Source: Enoplolaimus lenunculus (lineage: Eukaryota > Nematoda > Enoplea > Enoplida > Thoracostomopsidae). From it: DNA of 64,000 nucleotides. The DNA is taken from assembly GCA_030248215.1 (NCBI GenBank), contig JASANG010001788.1, positions 124,001 to 188,000 on the forward strand. Direction: 5' to 3'. Below, piece after piece: positions 49,721-60,838 of the stretch. The translations under genes were made by a program, and so were the position numbers. Position 1 is the stretch's first letter; each line of letters starts with the position of its first letter. Below the pieces are notes generated by a model that did no database searches, was not told where the DNA came from, and was given only the letters and a program-made list of their open reading frames with translations.

Positions 49721-51090
49721 ATCCATCCTTGAATATAACATAATTTTGCCAGTCATTACACAAACTGTAACTCTGCCGGTAGTTTAAATGTAGAAGACGG
49801 CAGCAAAAACAAGCTTTCAACAAAGAGCATTTTAAACAATAATGTCTGGCTTCAGCGGGTTGGCTCTATAAACTACTATGTTAATTAAAGTAACAACTGG
49901 TTGCAGTGATCTGTTATGGGGGCTCAATGTAATTCATCACAAATGACTATCGGTTTTTAAAAGCTACAGTTGCTATGCTTACCGGTTGACGAACAGCGAC
50001 AGGTACAAATCGGGCGATTTGCTATTTGTATATTTAGACAGTTTGCGAATCATTTGAAGTGGTTGTGTCAAATATATCTGCTAACCATACGTATAGCAGT
50101 GGCTTACCGAATAATTTGGATTAGAACGGGCACTAACCGAAAAAACGGCTGAAATATTGCGCCTTAAAAGGCAAGGTTGGCAAACCGTTTACGATGGTTC
50201 TGTGTAGCAGTGTTCTTCCTGGACAGACAGGAATTGGGATTTGGAGTGGGAAGCAGTTGTTCCTTTGCAGCCTTCTCGATACGCCTATGGTGCGTAGAGC
50301 GTCGGGATTGGTAACTTAATCTCAACGTTCTTTACTGGAGTAACGTTTAGAGATACTTTTCGACATCGCATCGATACGAATATCAGCAGTGATTCGGCTG
50401 GTGTTTTTTTACCATTGCCAGAAATGATTTCATATCAGCTTTACTTTTATTAATATTCGTTTTTCGAAAAGCGAAACAATAGAGTAAATTTCTAAGCAGA
50501 CACCGATAACAAAAGTTCTTAGTTATCAGTGTACAATATATAGTGGCGTAGGCAGAATTTCATTTTCGCGCAGGGGATACGGATAAATACGCATAAAAGT
50601 TTTTGCGAGCGAGGGTAAACGAGCGAGGAAATTTTTTGATTTTTCTCCATGGTGTAACAATGCTTTTTTCGAGTCTTCAAAAAGATCGAGGGTATATATA
50701 CACGTCGTTGAGTAGGATTTTAGTCCGAGTTTTGTTGTTAGCTATCTTGTGTCATCGCCATGTTGTCGTGGTTATGTTTTGAATGGGTTTATATTGTACA
50801 GGGTTCAACTAATTTGCATGGCTTTGCGCGATTCGCGAAACGTTTCATCGTTGTTTTATGCAAATTAACCAATAGGGGCAAGGCTAGCCTTGCTTCAATA
50901 TTCTTCATTCGGTAAAGTTTTCCAAGTTTTTCATTTTTCGATTGCTGCTTTAAGTTTGTGTATTTTCAGACTTTTGCATTGTATTCCACAAACTTAGCGC
51001 TGTATTTAATTTTATAGCTACAATACTTATTTATCTACTTTGTTCATCGGTCACTGCATAGATTTATTACCTCGTTTATTTCAATTAACA
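49721..51090. other. Intergenic, no supported gene
   Basis: AT-rich sequence with pieces of the gcgagcgagg-type dispersed repeat near 50600-50640. A 60-codon frame (49970-50152) has no support. Confidence 0.4.
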
Positions 51091-51400
51091 CAGCCAGTGG
51101 CAGTAGCGGATCCATCAATTTGTGACGGGGAGGCCTTGCAATATAAAGAGACGAAAAAAGTTCGCGACAATGCGAGCAAGAAGCCAAAAACTATTTTACT
51201 AATCCTTAACACCAAATTTTTGGTTTTGATTCCTGTGATGGGCGGGTATGGTCGGGTAACCACCCTTTGAGTCGCCAGTGCCAATGAGTTTAGTGCTGCA
51301 CTTTGCCTAGAACTTCGAAGCACTGACACAAACTCAAGAGCTACCGGTTGTTGCTGTTACTATGGTAAAATGTGTGCCACCATGACTAAGACGAATTGAT
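51091..51400. repeat. Paralogous block A (matches 59303-59600)
   Basis: About 300 bp here align collinearly with 59303-59600 at high identity, for example gacggggaggccttgc, ggttttgattcctgt and gggtaaccaccctttgagtc. The left edge, gtagcggatcca, also occurs in other dispersed repeats, so the block may be a transposon-related sequence. It includes the last codons of the minus-strand exon at 51334-51620. Confidence 0.75.
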
Positions 51401-51997
51401 TGATAGTTGAGAGTACCATATTCGAACACTTGTGGAATACATTTCAAATAGTCAACGAAACGTGCATTAGCTACACACAGTCTTTTATATCGTTCACACG
51501 GACAAATAAACCTGTACGCAGCCGTACCGAACTGATCCCAGACACACAACGTATACCATGGCTTATCAATGGTTGGGGTTAGTTTGGAGATGTATCTCTC
51601 TGTTTTACGAGCCCGTCGTGCTGAAAATGTTGCAATGTAAATGGTGAATCTGATGCTCAATTGTATGTTTTCTAGCCAAACAGGTGAAAATTATTAACGA
51701 GATTACAAGTCAAATTCAAACAAATCTTAAAATCTCAATTTCGTATGCAGTAAAACTGCAAAACATCGCACTGCAAATATGTATGTTGCCCCAGTACAAA
51801 AATTCCTGGCCCAAAACTGAACGTATATATACAATGCAAAAAGTGCAACAGTGCTAAGGCGATACAGATGAATGGCATTCCCTTCAAAAGCCACGGTTGT
51901 GTTGCTAGATTGAACAACTTCACTTAGTCGCAAGATTCTATTGCTCAAGTGTTTAAGCAAAACATTGCTATAGCGCGTAGCCAGCCGATATTTCGTT
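51334..51997 (-). CDS. Candidate exons of an uncharacterised minus-strand gene
   Basis: A terminal exon at 51620-51334 follows a classic acceptor (ACATTTTCAG) and reads RRARKTERYISKLTPTIDK, YTLCVWDQFGTAAYRFICPC and FEYGTLNYQSIRLSHGG to a TGA stop. A likely upstream exon starts at 51997 after TATACCCAG (TKYRLATRYSNVLLKHLSNR; NTTVAFEGNAIHLYRLSTVA) and ends near 51823-51833. The phases of the two do not match with the donors I can see, so the join is unresolved. Both look coding by composition. Family unknown. Confidence 0.4.
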
Positions 51998-52099
51998 CTG
52001 GGTATAACGTTATGCAACATAGGCGCCGGAAGTGAGGGGGGGGCAAGGGGACACTTGATCCCCCAATATTCAGGTTTTGGGGTGCACCCAGCCCAATAT

Positions 52100-53052
52100 T
52101 GCCCAGAGCTTACAACATCAAACTGTCGAATACCTTTTCCACCAGCACATTCCAACCCGTTTTATTAAATTTGTATGCTTTTTGGAGTAATAGTAAAATA
52201 TGCAATATACAAGGATATTGGTAAAAATATCGAAACTAGAGTGTAAACAGGTAGCAAAAATAACGAATACAGAAACGTATAGCGATCAAAATAACGGAAA
52301 CGGAAATCGGATATTAAATTACAAAAACGTATTACAGCAACAGGAATACCGGTCTTAGTGAAGAAATTAATCAGTCTGAACTTCATATTATTTAAAAAAA
52401 ATGTAACGGGTATATTGGCGTACAAAGTTTGAAGTTGCATGCATGCTGATTAAATATTATTAGGTCAATCCAGCAACTTTTACATCTCACAGAACAAACT
52501 TTTTCTACGCTTCGAATACATCGCCGGAACAAACACCCCCAAACGCCCCATTTGGGACGCCCATCCCAACCGAAAGAAACAAAAACCGCCGAAGTTTTGA
52601 AATACGTCTGGCTTCGCGCTCGTTTCGCTCGTGAGTTTGATGCTATCGTGCCATTTGCGAATTTTTCAATGGTTTTAGACACTATGTAGGCCTTATAATA
52701 ACCACCAGGCTGCTAAATGCCAACAAATTTTTTTCGCTCGGTACAATCGCTGACTTACAATTTTACTTAAGATAAGATAACTCTCATGAAACGAAATAAT
52801 TGAACAGGTAATATAAAAGAAATTTTTAAGTGAGGTGTGCCGTGTGCTGACTCCCCTGGTTAGAGCATATGAAGATTGCAAAATATTTTTGCTTAAAATA
52901 TGAGCTGTTTAGTCATTTAAAAGAAAATGTCAAAAACAATTTCGCGCTATGCGCGAAGTTTGACTTATCTTAATGATGGCTTCACTGTTTTTGGAAGTGT
53001 CCCCGCAGCTATCAACAACGCGCGTGAGCTCAGACGGAGAATCTCAGGTCGA
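52100..53052. other. Intergenic with repeat fragments
   Basis: No gene is supported. Around 52530-52640 it resembles the interior of the GC-rich element at 30838-31022 (cgtctggcttcgcgctcg). Confidence 0.4.
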
Positions 53053-53175
53053 ACAAAAACAAACTTGAGTTATTTTTATTGGCGCTGTTAAGTTTCGAAA
53101 AAATTTTTTAAAAGTCTATCGGCGAGAATTTTGTGTCATTCAGCGTTCAATGTTTAAAGTCGGATGGTTTAAATT
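53053..53175. repeat. Paralogous block A2 (matches 60368-60487)
   Basis: About 120 bp, from acaaaaacaaacttgagtta to gtttaaagtcggatggttta, is about 95 percent identical to 60368-60487, in the same orientation and also upstream of an MscL gene. Confidence 0.85.
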
Positions 53176-53644
53176 ATTAAAACCAACTTCGGGATACATC
53201 TGAATCTTAACAAATATTAGCTGGATTTGGAATAAGCAAACTTTTTTAAAATTTTAAAACGGTAATCGCTAAGTAATCGTTCGACTAGATCGAGTGAGGC
53301 CTTTGCAGGGGGCGAGTTTATTCTGTTCGAATAGGTGGGAATTGAAATCGGTTCGCTCACCCATTACAATATACAGCTTTGAAAATTAACCAAATCTAAT
53401 TTCAGGCAATGGGTTGTGTTATCGAACCAGATTTGTATATAACTGATGTATACCTCAGACATAACATATCATAGAAATATTTCACATCTGGCTTATTAAC
53501 TGGTCGTTTGTTCCGGCTTCAAATTCAATAATAACAAAGTTCGCAACGAAGCGCCCGTTTACAGTATCAGTCAATTCCCATTTTACGCATATATTCTTCT
53601 GGTACAAACAACTAAACAAACGTGATAAAACAAAGAATAATAGT

Positions 53645-53658
53645 TTATTCATTAACAG
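53645..53658 (+). promoter_or_regulatory. Acceptor-like site before the first MscL gene
   Basis: TTATTCATTAACAG ends 8 bp before the ATG at 53667. With no upstream coding exon seen, this fits a spliced-leader acceptor or the 3' end of a 5'-leader intron. If it is used, the gene is processed by the host splicing machinery. Inference. Confidence 0.4.
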
Positions 53659-53666
53659 AGTTGCTA

Positions 53667-54176
53667 ATGGCTCATTGCTGCAAGTCATGTGGTTTTTTCT
53701 CGGAATTCAAAGACCTGCTTACCCGGAGAAGTGTTTTGGACGCAGCTGTAGGTTTAGCAATGGGCGCAGCATTTTCAATGATGGTCACCTCGTTGGTGAC
53801 CGATATTATGAGTCCAATGTTGGCACTTATCGGAGGTCCTGGAAATCTTGCCGATAAACTTGCTGTTATAAAGCACGGAGATGAAGACGCGCAAGAAGAC
53901 ACGGCACAACCGAAACAGGGTCACTTCGGTGCTGCTGGACCGATTTCAATGCATTATGGACGATTTTTACAAACAATCATTAATTTCATTATGATTGGAC
54001 TAACTTTGTTTGTAACACTTAAAATTGCAACTTTGACTTCTCCAAAGCCTCCACCGCCGAAACCTAGCAATGACTGGCCGTGTCTGAAATGTTTGGAAAT
54101 GGTCAAAGATGGCGCAGTGCGTTGTCCTCATTGTAAGGCAGAGCCAATCAAAAAGATGAAATATGCGTTTCATTAG
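53667..54176 (+). CDS. mscL: MscL-type large-conductance mechanosensitive channel, copy A
   Basis: An intronless frame of 169 residues from the ATG at 53667. A GTG-initiated extension to 53622 is open but unlikely in a eukaryote. It aligns along the whole MscL channel core: N-terminal helix FSEFKDLLTRRSV, TM1 with DAAVGLAMGAAFSMMVTSLV, a loop holding IGGPGNLADKLAVIKHG, then TM2 from MHYGRFLQTIINFIMIGLTL. In bacteria MscL forms a homopentamer that opens under membrane tension and releases solutes in hypo-osmotic shock. The C-terminal bundle is replaced by a Pro-rich linker and a zinc ribbon, DWPCLKCLEMVKDGAVRCPHC, a tail known from many bacterial and fungal MscL proteins. Odd features: the conserved RGN of the TM1 start is RRS (residues 20-22), and the position of the E. 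coli pore-constriction Leu19 is Ala26, so gating may differ. A paralogue lies 8.9 kb downstream on the same strand. I infer horizontal origin. Confidence 0.9.
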   Translation: MAHCCKSCGFFSEFKDLLTRRSVLDAAVGLAMGAAFSMMVTSLVTDIMSPMLALIGGPGNLADKLAVIKHGDEDAQEDTAQPKQGHFGAAGPISMHYGRFLQTIINFIMIGLTLFVTLKIATLTSPKPPPPKPSNDWPCLKCLEMVKDGAVRCPHCKAEPIKKMKYAFH

Positions 54177-54576
54177 ATCGTTCAAAAGTGCCATCATCTA
54201 CAAGTTGGAAATAGTTTCATATTGAAACAAAATGCAACGAAACTGCATGACTCTAAAAAGTTTTGACGATTATGATGAGTTTGACGATTATGATGAGCCA
54301 ATCTGCTATGTATCTGCTATTTTACGTAATAGCAGTTTGGCGTGGGCTAAACTGCTATCGAACTTATTGAAAAATCAGATTTGATTATTTGGACAGGCGC
54401 AATAATTTGTACCAATAAGCCTTGGTCTGTTACATCACTGTTATTTTGCACACATCACAATCGCTTTTTGGCCTAATCCAAATTGCTAATTGTTTCGAAT
54501 AGCAGATTGGCCTAAGCCAATTGGTAATTGGTTTGAATAGCAGATTGGCCTACGACATATATATTTATATTTATAT

Positions 54577-54968
54577 CAGGGTACAACCGGAATTACAATT
54601 TATCGGAAGCGGAACTGGAATTTGTAGAAGTTACCGGAACCGAAAAATTAAAAGTACTTGCTACGAAAATATTCATTTTTCTTTTTTGCTATATTATTGG
54701 TGAAAGTAAAATAACTTTAGTTGAAGATAATCGGCCGTATTTTAGATTTTCATGTCCACGAAAGCGAAATCTGCCTTCGATTGTTTATTTCGGTGGTTGT
54801 CGAAATTTATATACTTTACAAATGAAATCTATTTTGTTTCTATCGTCATTTTTATTAAAATGCTTGACTTCGACCGGCCAAAATTGCCGGAATTTTTAAT
54901 TTTAGTAAAAATTTACCACAACCGAAAGGTAAAAAATATACCGAAACCGTAATTCTGGTTGCACCCTG
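54577..54968. mobile_element. CAGGGTACAACC inverted-repeat element
   Basis: The left end cagggtacaaccggaattac and the right end gtaattctggttgcaccctg are inverted repeats. The interior is AT-rich with repeated accggaa/ttccggt motifs. No transposase frame. Confidence 0.85.
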
Positions 54969-55099
54969 AATATATACATATATTCTGCGAAACGTGCCCT
55001 TGATTTACAGTTTTATAAATTAGTGTGTGTTGCAACACATTCTATCCTGGTCGTACTAAAATATTTAAATTCTTAAAACAGTGTTTATGCTATGTAGTT

Positions 55100-55970
55100 C
55101 ATTGAGCGAAGCGAAACTGGGAGCAAAGTTCGCAGTTTCGCGAACCGTCTTATGTTTGTACTTGGGGGTCGAAAGGTGGATGTCCGTCCGTCTGTCCGTC
55201 CGTCTGTCCGTCCGAAAAGAATCTCAGGAACGGCTAGACCGATTTTGTTAAACTTTTTGTTTGAAAGCCAATTATCCTGGAGTGTTAACCTCGCATTGGG
55301 GTTTAAAAATTTTAAGCCGTTTATTAGCTACAGGCTAATTTGCATAATTAATTAAGCCTAAATTAAGACTTTCTACAATATTTCACTAATTATTAAAGTT
55401 AGAAGCAATCAAATTTTAGCATTAAAGGATTTTGCGATGCGTGGAATCTGCGTAGAGTGTTTACAATTTTCCAAAACCGATAAAAGAGCAGTTAGCTAAT
55501 AGATAATTTGCATATTAGCATAGTTTAAAAGCCTAAATTAGGAAACAGCAATATAATTTCAGCGCTAAAGGGTTTTTAGGTGCAAGGAATTTGAATAAAT
55601 TGCTTGCAAGCATCCAAAACCGATAATTTAATAGTTAGCTAACAGCTAATTTGCATATTAGCTTAATTGACAAGACAAAATCAGGATTTTTTAAATTATT
55701 TCAAGAATTATTAGGGTTTACTGAAGTTTTTTGCAAAACCTATAACTGAATGGTTAGCTAATAGATAATTTGCATATTCGCTTAATTACCGAGGCAAGAT
55801 TAGAACTTTTTAAATTATTCCAATAATTATTAGGGTGGATGAAGGATTTTTGGGTGCGAGGAATCTGAAAAAATTGCTTACAAACCTCCAAAACCGATAA
55901 ATAATGACTTAGCTAATATCTATATTGCATATTACCTTAACTGCTTAAATGTGTTCGAGCTTCGCTCAAT
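55100..55970. mobile_element. Element with TTGAGCGAAGC ends and internal degenerate tandem repeats
   Basis: The left end cattgagcgaagcg is mirrored at the right by cttcgctcaat. Next to the left end is a ccgtctgtccgtccg microsatellite (55179-55215). Then come four or five degenerate repeats of about 160 bp, each centred on gctaatagataatttgcatat and a ccaaaaccgataa motif. No coding content. Confidence 0.6.
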
Positions 55971-56622
55971 AAATGTAGTCCCACTACGACTGGTAAGTAA
56001 GTATGCCATATGCGGGAAACGATTACATAATAATATCATGCATAGTCCAAACATAATATTAATTGTGCGCTTCGCTTCCATTTAACTATACTTATGCCCC
56101 AGCTTGCGTGCACTTTCTTCTTGTGAATAAACATATAAACGAGCAACAGTTGCGGATGCACAATTCTACTATAGGAAAATATTATGTTTCGGCATTTTCT
56201 AATACATTTTTCGATATTTAATACTATGCAACTGTATCGAAGACACAAAACTTTGAATATGGGTTGTACGTTGCCATATGTTTGACCTGTTTCGATCAAG
56301 AACACAGCGTGGGCTTCAAATGAACCGTTTTCACCGGAAACATCTTGGCACGACAGGGTCCTTGCGGAAGGGTGGCCCATTACCGGGATCCGCCGCTTCC
56401 GTGCATGAAGCTTATTGCTCGTCAACTTCAGCCGTATAAGCTATTTAATCAAGTTTCACGTATTGTGCATTTTGATATAACACACGGTGGAATTTTTGTT
56501 GGTAAGCCTCTGTTTGGCTAATATTGAATTTCTAGGCGTTTAACGTTGTTTCTGGAGTTGATTGTAAGAACGGTATAACATTTAATACAAATTTATACAT
56601 ACGGTTATTTATTCAAAATTTA

Positions 56623-56763
56623 GGCCATATATAGAACAGGGCCGGAACAGTAGTATAATCATATGTCTAAGCCTAAGCCTAAGCAAAAAATTTGTCTAGA
56701 GCTTAAACTGACTCTATTACAGCCCCTCGGGAAAACGGTCCGGCGCTGTTCTATACATGGGCC
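56623..56763. mobile_element. TTAGGC-bearing inverted-repeat element
   Basis: The ends ggccatatatagaacagggc and gcgctgttctatacatgggc are inverted repeats. The interior has aagcctaagcctaagc. It is the same subfamily as 60839-61030. Confidence 0.8.
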
Positions 56764-57252
56764 AGAATTTACAATAAATGATAAACGGAAATTTTTTACC
56801 ATTGCCAACAAATCACGTTCATATCGTAAACCAACAGCAGACGATGAGTCTTGAGATAAAGGTACATGCTGCTCTTATGTCATAAATGGGAAAGGTAAGC
56901 CCAAGACGCAACACGTGTAGGTACATTCTTTTAGTTTTATGTAATCTTATCTTGTCTAACACACAATTATCCCTTAACACTTAAACCAACAGTGGATAAT
57001 CACAAGAGTGCGCATCTGTGTAGATTCTGTGAACAAAAGAATGTACCAAGCATTTGTTGCGTTTTCGACCTACTCCCCTTTATTTAGGTGGGTTCAGTTG
57101 AACATTTATTGAATTTTAGATGTTGAAAATGAAAAAATTCCATTTTGTCAAGTTGCTCCCTTATACTTTTATAACAGTTGCGTATTTATTCTTCATTTCT
57201 AGAGTTAATCCCCTAAGTAAGGAAGGTCGGCCAGAAAAAGGCATAGGGTCGC

Positions 57253-57456
57253 GGGCCAATGTTACTTTTAGGGGCGTAACAGTAGATTAAGCGTCTTCCG
57301 AACCCTAAGCTTAAAGCTAAACGTTGCAAAAATGTGTTCCTAAGCGTAAGCCAATTAAGCCTAAGCCTTGGCCTAAGCAAAAAATGCAATCCAGAATCTA
57401 ATCCTGCTCTTTTATTGACCCACCAGAAACCTTAGCGCCTCTTAAAGTAGGATCGC
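57253..57456. mobile_element. TTAGGC-bearing inverted-repeat element
   Basis: The left end gggccaatgttacttttagg and right end cctcttaaagtaggatcgc are inverted repeats matching the 1993-2149 subfamily. The interior has cctaagccttggcctaagc. Confidence 0.7.
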
Positions 57457-57690
57457 GTATCGTGTTCCCGACCCTGGATACTGGCCTGTTCATGGAAGTT
57501 TTCCTTATCTTATGAAAACTAAATTCCATGCTTTACTTTGTTGTACAGTACGGGTCAATTTTCAACTGCGCTTGTTATATATTGCTTCTTAAGTATTTTT
57601 CAAGTGAACTCTGGTATTGGGTTGGTTATCGGTGCAATAATTCGGCGTGTTTCGCACCCATAAAATGGATTGATGTGGTCTTTTCCGCAG

Positions 57691-57908
57691 TTGTAAAGAA
57701 GAATACCTATGCTCTTTTTGCTTCACTTGCAAGCATTCGCCAAAACAAATGTGATGGCATTGCCGGCTGGCTGAAACGTTTGTTGCTTTTTAATAACATC
57801 TCGAAGTTTGATTTGGTGGACGACACATTTCGGTTTATCATGGTCTCGTACGAAACTTTCGAACAAATGAATCTGATCATCGAATTTTATTCGTTTGATT
57901 TAAAGTAA
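57691..57908 (+). CDS. Candidate terminal exon, uncharacterised
   Basis: It follows a strong acceptor, TCTTTTCCGCAG, and reads in phase 1 as VKKNTYALFASLASIRQ, CDGIAGWLKRLLLFN and DDTFRFIMVSYETFEQMNLI, ending in TAA at 57908. The frame is open further upstream to 57528, but the acceptor suggests the exon starts at 57691. No partner exon was found. Confidence 0.38.
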
Positions 57909-59302
57909 ACCAAGAAATTCTGGATTCGGAATGTTTGGGTTGAAAATTCTGCTCCGTTAAACCAGAAAACTAATTAGGCAAGATTCTGATGCTGATGTGT
58001 AAAATGAAATGGACCCAGCTAAAGCTGAATCTACAGTGGAAAAAGGGACCTGCTAGCGAATTCAAAGTGGGTGTGGTTTGCGAACCTGGCGCATCCAACT
58101 CCCAACCAAAATATAATTAGGTCCTTCTTGCCTTACAAAACTCTAATTTTGTGTAATTCATAAAAATACATATACCATTATTTTGATGCGGATTATGTCA
58201 AGGGTTCTGACGTTCACCTAAATGGTAAACTTGACTTGGTATCCTTAAGGGGTACATTAATCATTTTTGGCACTCTATCCATTCCTGATCTTTGTAGGGT
58301 ATAGCAACTGCACACAAATAGTTATATTGAAAGGCGCGATGGTAACACGGCGTCCAATTGTGTGAGCCGTGGCTGTGATGTAAAACAACCTTAAGCTCGT
58401 TTATCTTAAGCACGTATAACGTACATTGACCACTACTTTTGTACACTATACCACTTCTTACGTCTTCTATGTACTGGTCAGCAATATTTCACGACCAGCA
58501 CAGACCAGGTTTGTTGCCGTCGCGCATAAGTCCAATCATGACGTTCGCTTCGGCTTAGGCTAGGGTTAAGGCTTAGGTATAGATTCATGGTTGAGCCTCA
58601 GCTGACATACATGCCCATCATACTATACATCACAGTCCAAAAATTCGCAAAACTTTATTCCGAGACTGGATCGCGTCTACGGGAAATGGAGATAAAACCC
58701 AGGGAAACTTGAAACTTCTGAAAAGACAAAAAAGTAGTTTAAGGACACCCCTAGAGAGGTTAAACAAATTTATCTCGCTCACTGTACTATCTCGCAATAA
58801 AAATTGCAGGCGAATATATCCCCTCTCGAAATAAAATTCCTGCTAGTCTATGTTCGTAGATTAAAAATAAGGTTCGTAAGTACCATTCGTGGTCGTATGC
58901 AAGGAGAGGGATACAGAGAAAATATTCCCTCTGGAAATTTCAGGAGAGACACGAAAAAGCACTTCTTGCACACTTTAGCATAACTTTCTGTTTTCTCGAT
59001 ATCAAAATACGTTTTATAAATGAAATTGTTCCTCCCCATTCACTCTGAAATTCTGGATAAGCCCCTGGGTCACCTATCTCAGGCAGTTTCTTTCGACAAA
59101 TGCGAAATCGTTTCCTCAATGCATACCAATCAGTTATTTATAGCAATTGCTTGGTTGCATTCCAATATGAAGTGTTAAAGTTTCCGTTGAAAAACTATTT
59201 ACCGTAGCGCCAAACGTCGCCAAAGCCTTGGCCATACATTTATCTCCATGAGTAGCTTTCAACAAATCCAAGTTGGTTTCCGACGTTACATAAATTAACA
59301 GA
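57909..59302. other. Intergenic, no supported gene
   Basis: AT-rich; nothing with coding or RNA-gene signatures apart from short degenerate TTAGGC strings near 58550-58580. Confidence 0.45.
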
Positions 59303-59600
59303 GCCAGTAGCAGTAGCGGATCAATGAATTTGCGACGGGGAGGCCTTGCTGTATAAAGAAACGAAGAAAGTTCGCGACGATGCGAAGTATTTACTAGTCC
59401 TTAACACAAATTTTTGGTTTTGATTCCTGTAACGGGAGGGTACGGTTGGGTAACCACCCTTTGAGTCGCCAGTGTCAATGAGTTTATAGTGCTACGCTTT
59501 GCCCAGTACCTCAAAACACCGACAAAAACTCAATACCTGTACATGCTGTTGCTGTTGCTATGGTAAGTGTGTGCCACCATGTCTAACACGAATTGAACAA
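59303..59600. repeat. Paralogous block B (matches 51091-51400)
   Basis: Collinear with block A. The stretch equivalent to the last codons of the 51334 minus-strand exon is present (CATGGTGGCACACAC on the minus strand) but carries a 1 bp deletion that shifts the frame into a stop, so this copy is non-coding. Confidence 0.75.
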
Positions 59601-59920
59601 TATACATGCATTTCATGTATTTTGATATTGGTTGCGAGTGCCTGGCAGGATAGGCTAGGTTTGTCCCGTTTCGTCTGCCCGACGCGAACCGTTATTGGCT
59701 TTTGTACCATTTCCACCCGCAGGCTTACGCATTTAGGGCCAAGATAACGCTTAGGTTCAGATTTAAGAAAACGGTTACCCAGCGGCGCGGGAAGCAAATA
59801 AATTAGTATTGAGGGAGCGCAATGGTACTTAAAATCGTCCAATGGTAAAGAGTGTTATTTTGCTAAAATCACATAGCCTGTAAAAGTTTGTTACTTATCG
59901 TGTCTCCGGAAATTTCGGTT

Positions 59921-60132
59921 CACTGCAAAAAATGGGGGGAGTCAAATTGACTCTCTCGGAAATAGGCTTTTCCTGACTACACAAACTGAGCCAAATTCGA
60001 CTCCACCAGAGTCAAATTCGATTCACTATGTCGCACGTTTGACTCTGGCGCAGTCGAATTTGACTCAGTTTGTGTAGTCAGGAAAAGCCTATTGCCGAGA
60101 GAGTCAATTTGACTCACCGTTTTTTTACAGTG
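59921..60132. mobile_element. GAGTCAAATTTGACTC foldback element, copy 4
   Basis: The ends cactgcaaaaaatgggggga and gactcaccgttttttacagtg are inverted repeats. The two halves (cctgactacacaaactgagc against gactcagtttgtgtagtcagg) are nearly perfect complements around a short centre. Confidence 0.88.
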
Positions 60133-60367
60133 AGCTGTATATACATATTCCACGTATTCCTTTAAGTATGCGCTGCGCTCATGCATATTGTTCATTTTTA
60201 CAGTCCCGTGCTTAGTTGTTATATCTTGAGTTTTCACCATCAAATTACTATAATCAAGGTGATTCTTCCATATTCGTAAATCACTGTTTTTAAAAAGTTT
60301 ACAAAAACACTTTCTCCAATAGAGATGAACTTTATTTTTTAGATCGAACGTTTACTTATTTTATTTG

Positions 60368-60487
60368 ACAAAAACAAACTTGAGTTATTTTTATTGGCGC
60401 TGTTAAGTTTCGTAAATTTTTAAAAAGTCTATCGGCGAGAATTTTGTGTCATTCAGCGTTCAATGTTTAAAGTCGGCTGGTTTAAAT
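60368..60487. repeat. Paralogous block B2 (matches 53053-53175)
   Basis: A direct copy of the block upstream of the first MscL gene, here about 2.1 kb upstream of the second MscL gene. Confidence 0.85.
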
Positions 60488-60838
60488 CATTTTAGTAAAT
60501 TAATTTCACGGTCAAACCGTTGTGGCGGATCTAGAAATTTTTAAGAGAGACGGGCTGCGCGATGTATGCTTTGTGAAAAAAGCGAGTAGCGGATGCTCCG
60601 TCCCGCCAGTCGGTCACATTCTTATTTATGTTCATTTTTCTACCGAACTGCCAAAAATAGATGCCACGTTTGAGGTAACAGATCAATTATGCATTAGAAT
60701 ACTGATGCAGTAGCAACTTCAGCCTGACTCATAAGCCTGATGCTGCCAGGGCCGTGCGAACGTTTGCCCAGGTCGTTCTCAAAAAATAAATATCGTGACC
60801 TTTAGATTAAAATTAGTTCATTTTGTGTTACATAAAGT

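Larger units (their letters stand above)
55971..57690. other. Intergenic with two TTAGGC elements
   Basis: No gene is supported. A 129-codon minus-strand frame (56036-56425) has no splice or family support. Elements at 56623-56763 and 57253-57456 and a CAAGAGTGC relic (about 57002-57090) occupy much of it. Confidence 0.45.

Noticed and set aside
51400-51582. Plus-strand frame opposite the 51334-51620 exon
   Set aside because: The minus strand has the better composition and a classic TTTTCAG acceptor, so this is treated as its shadow.
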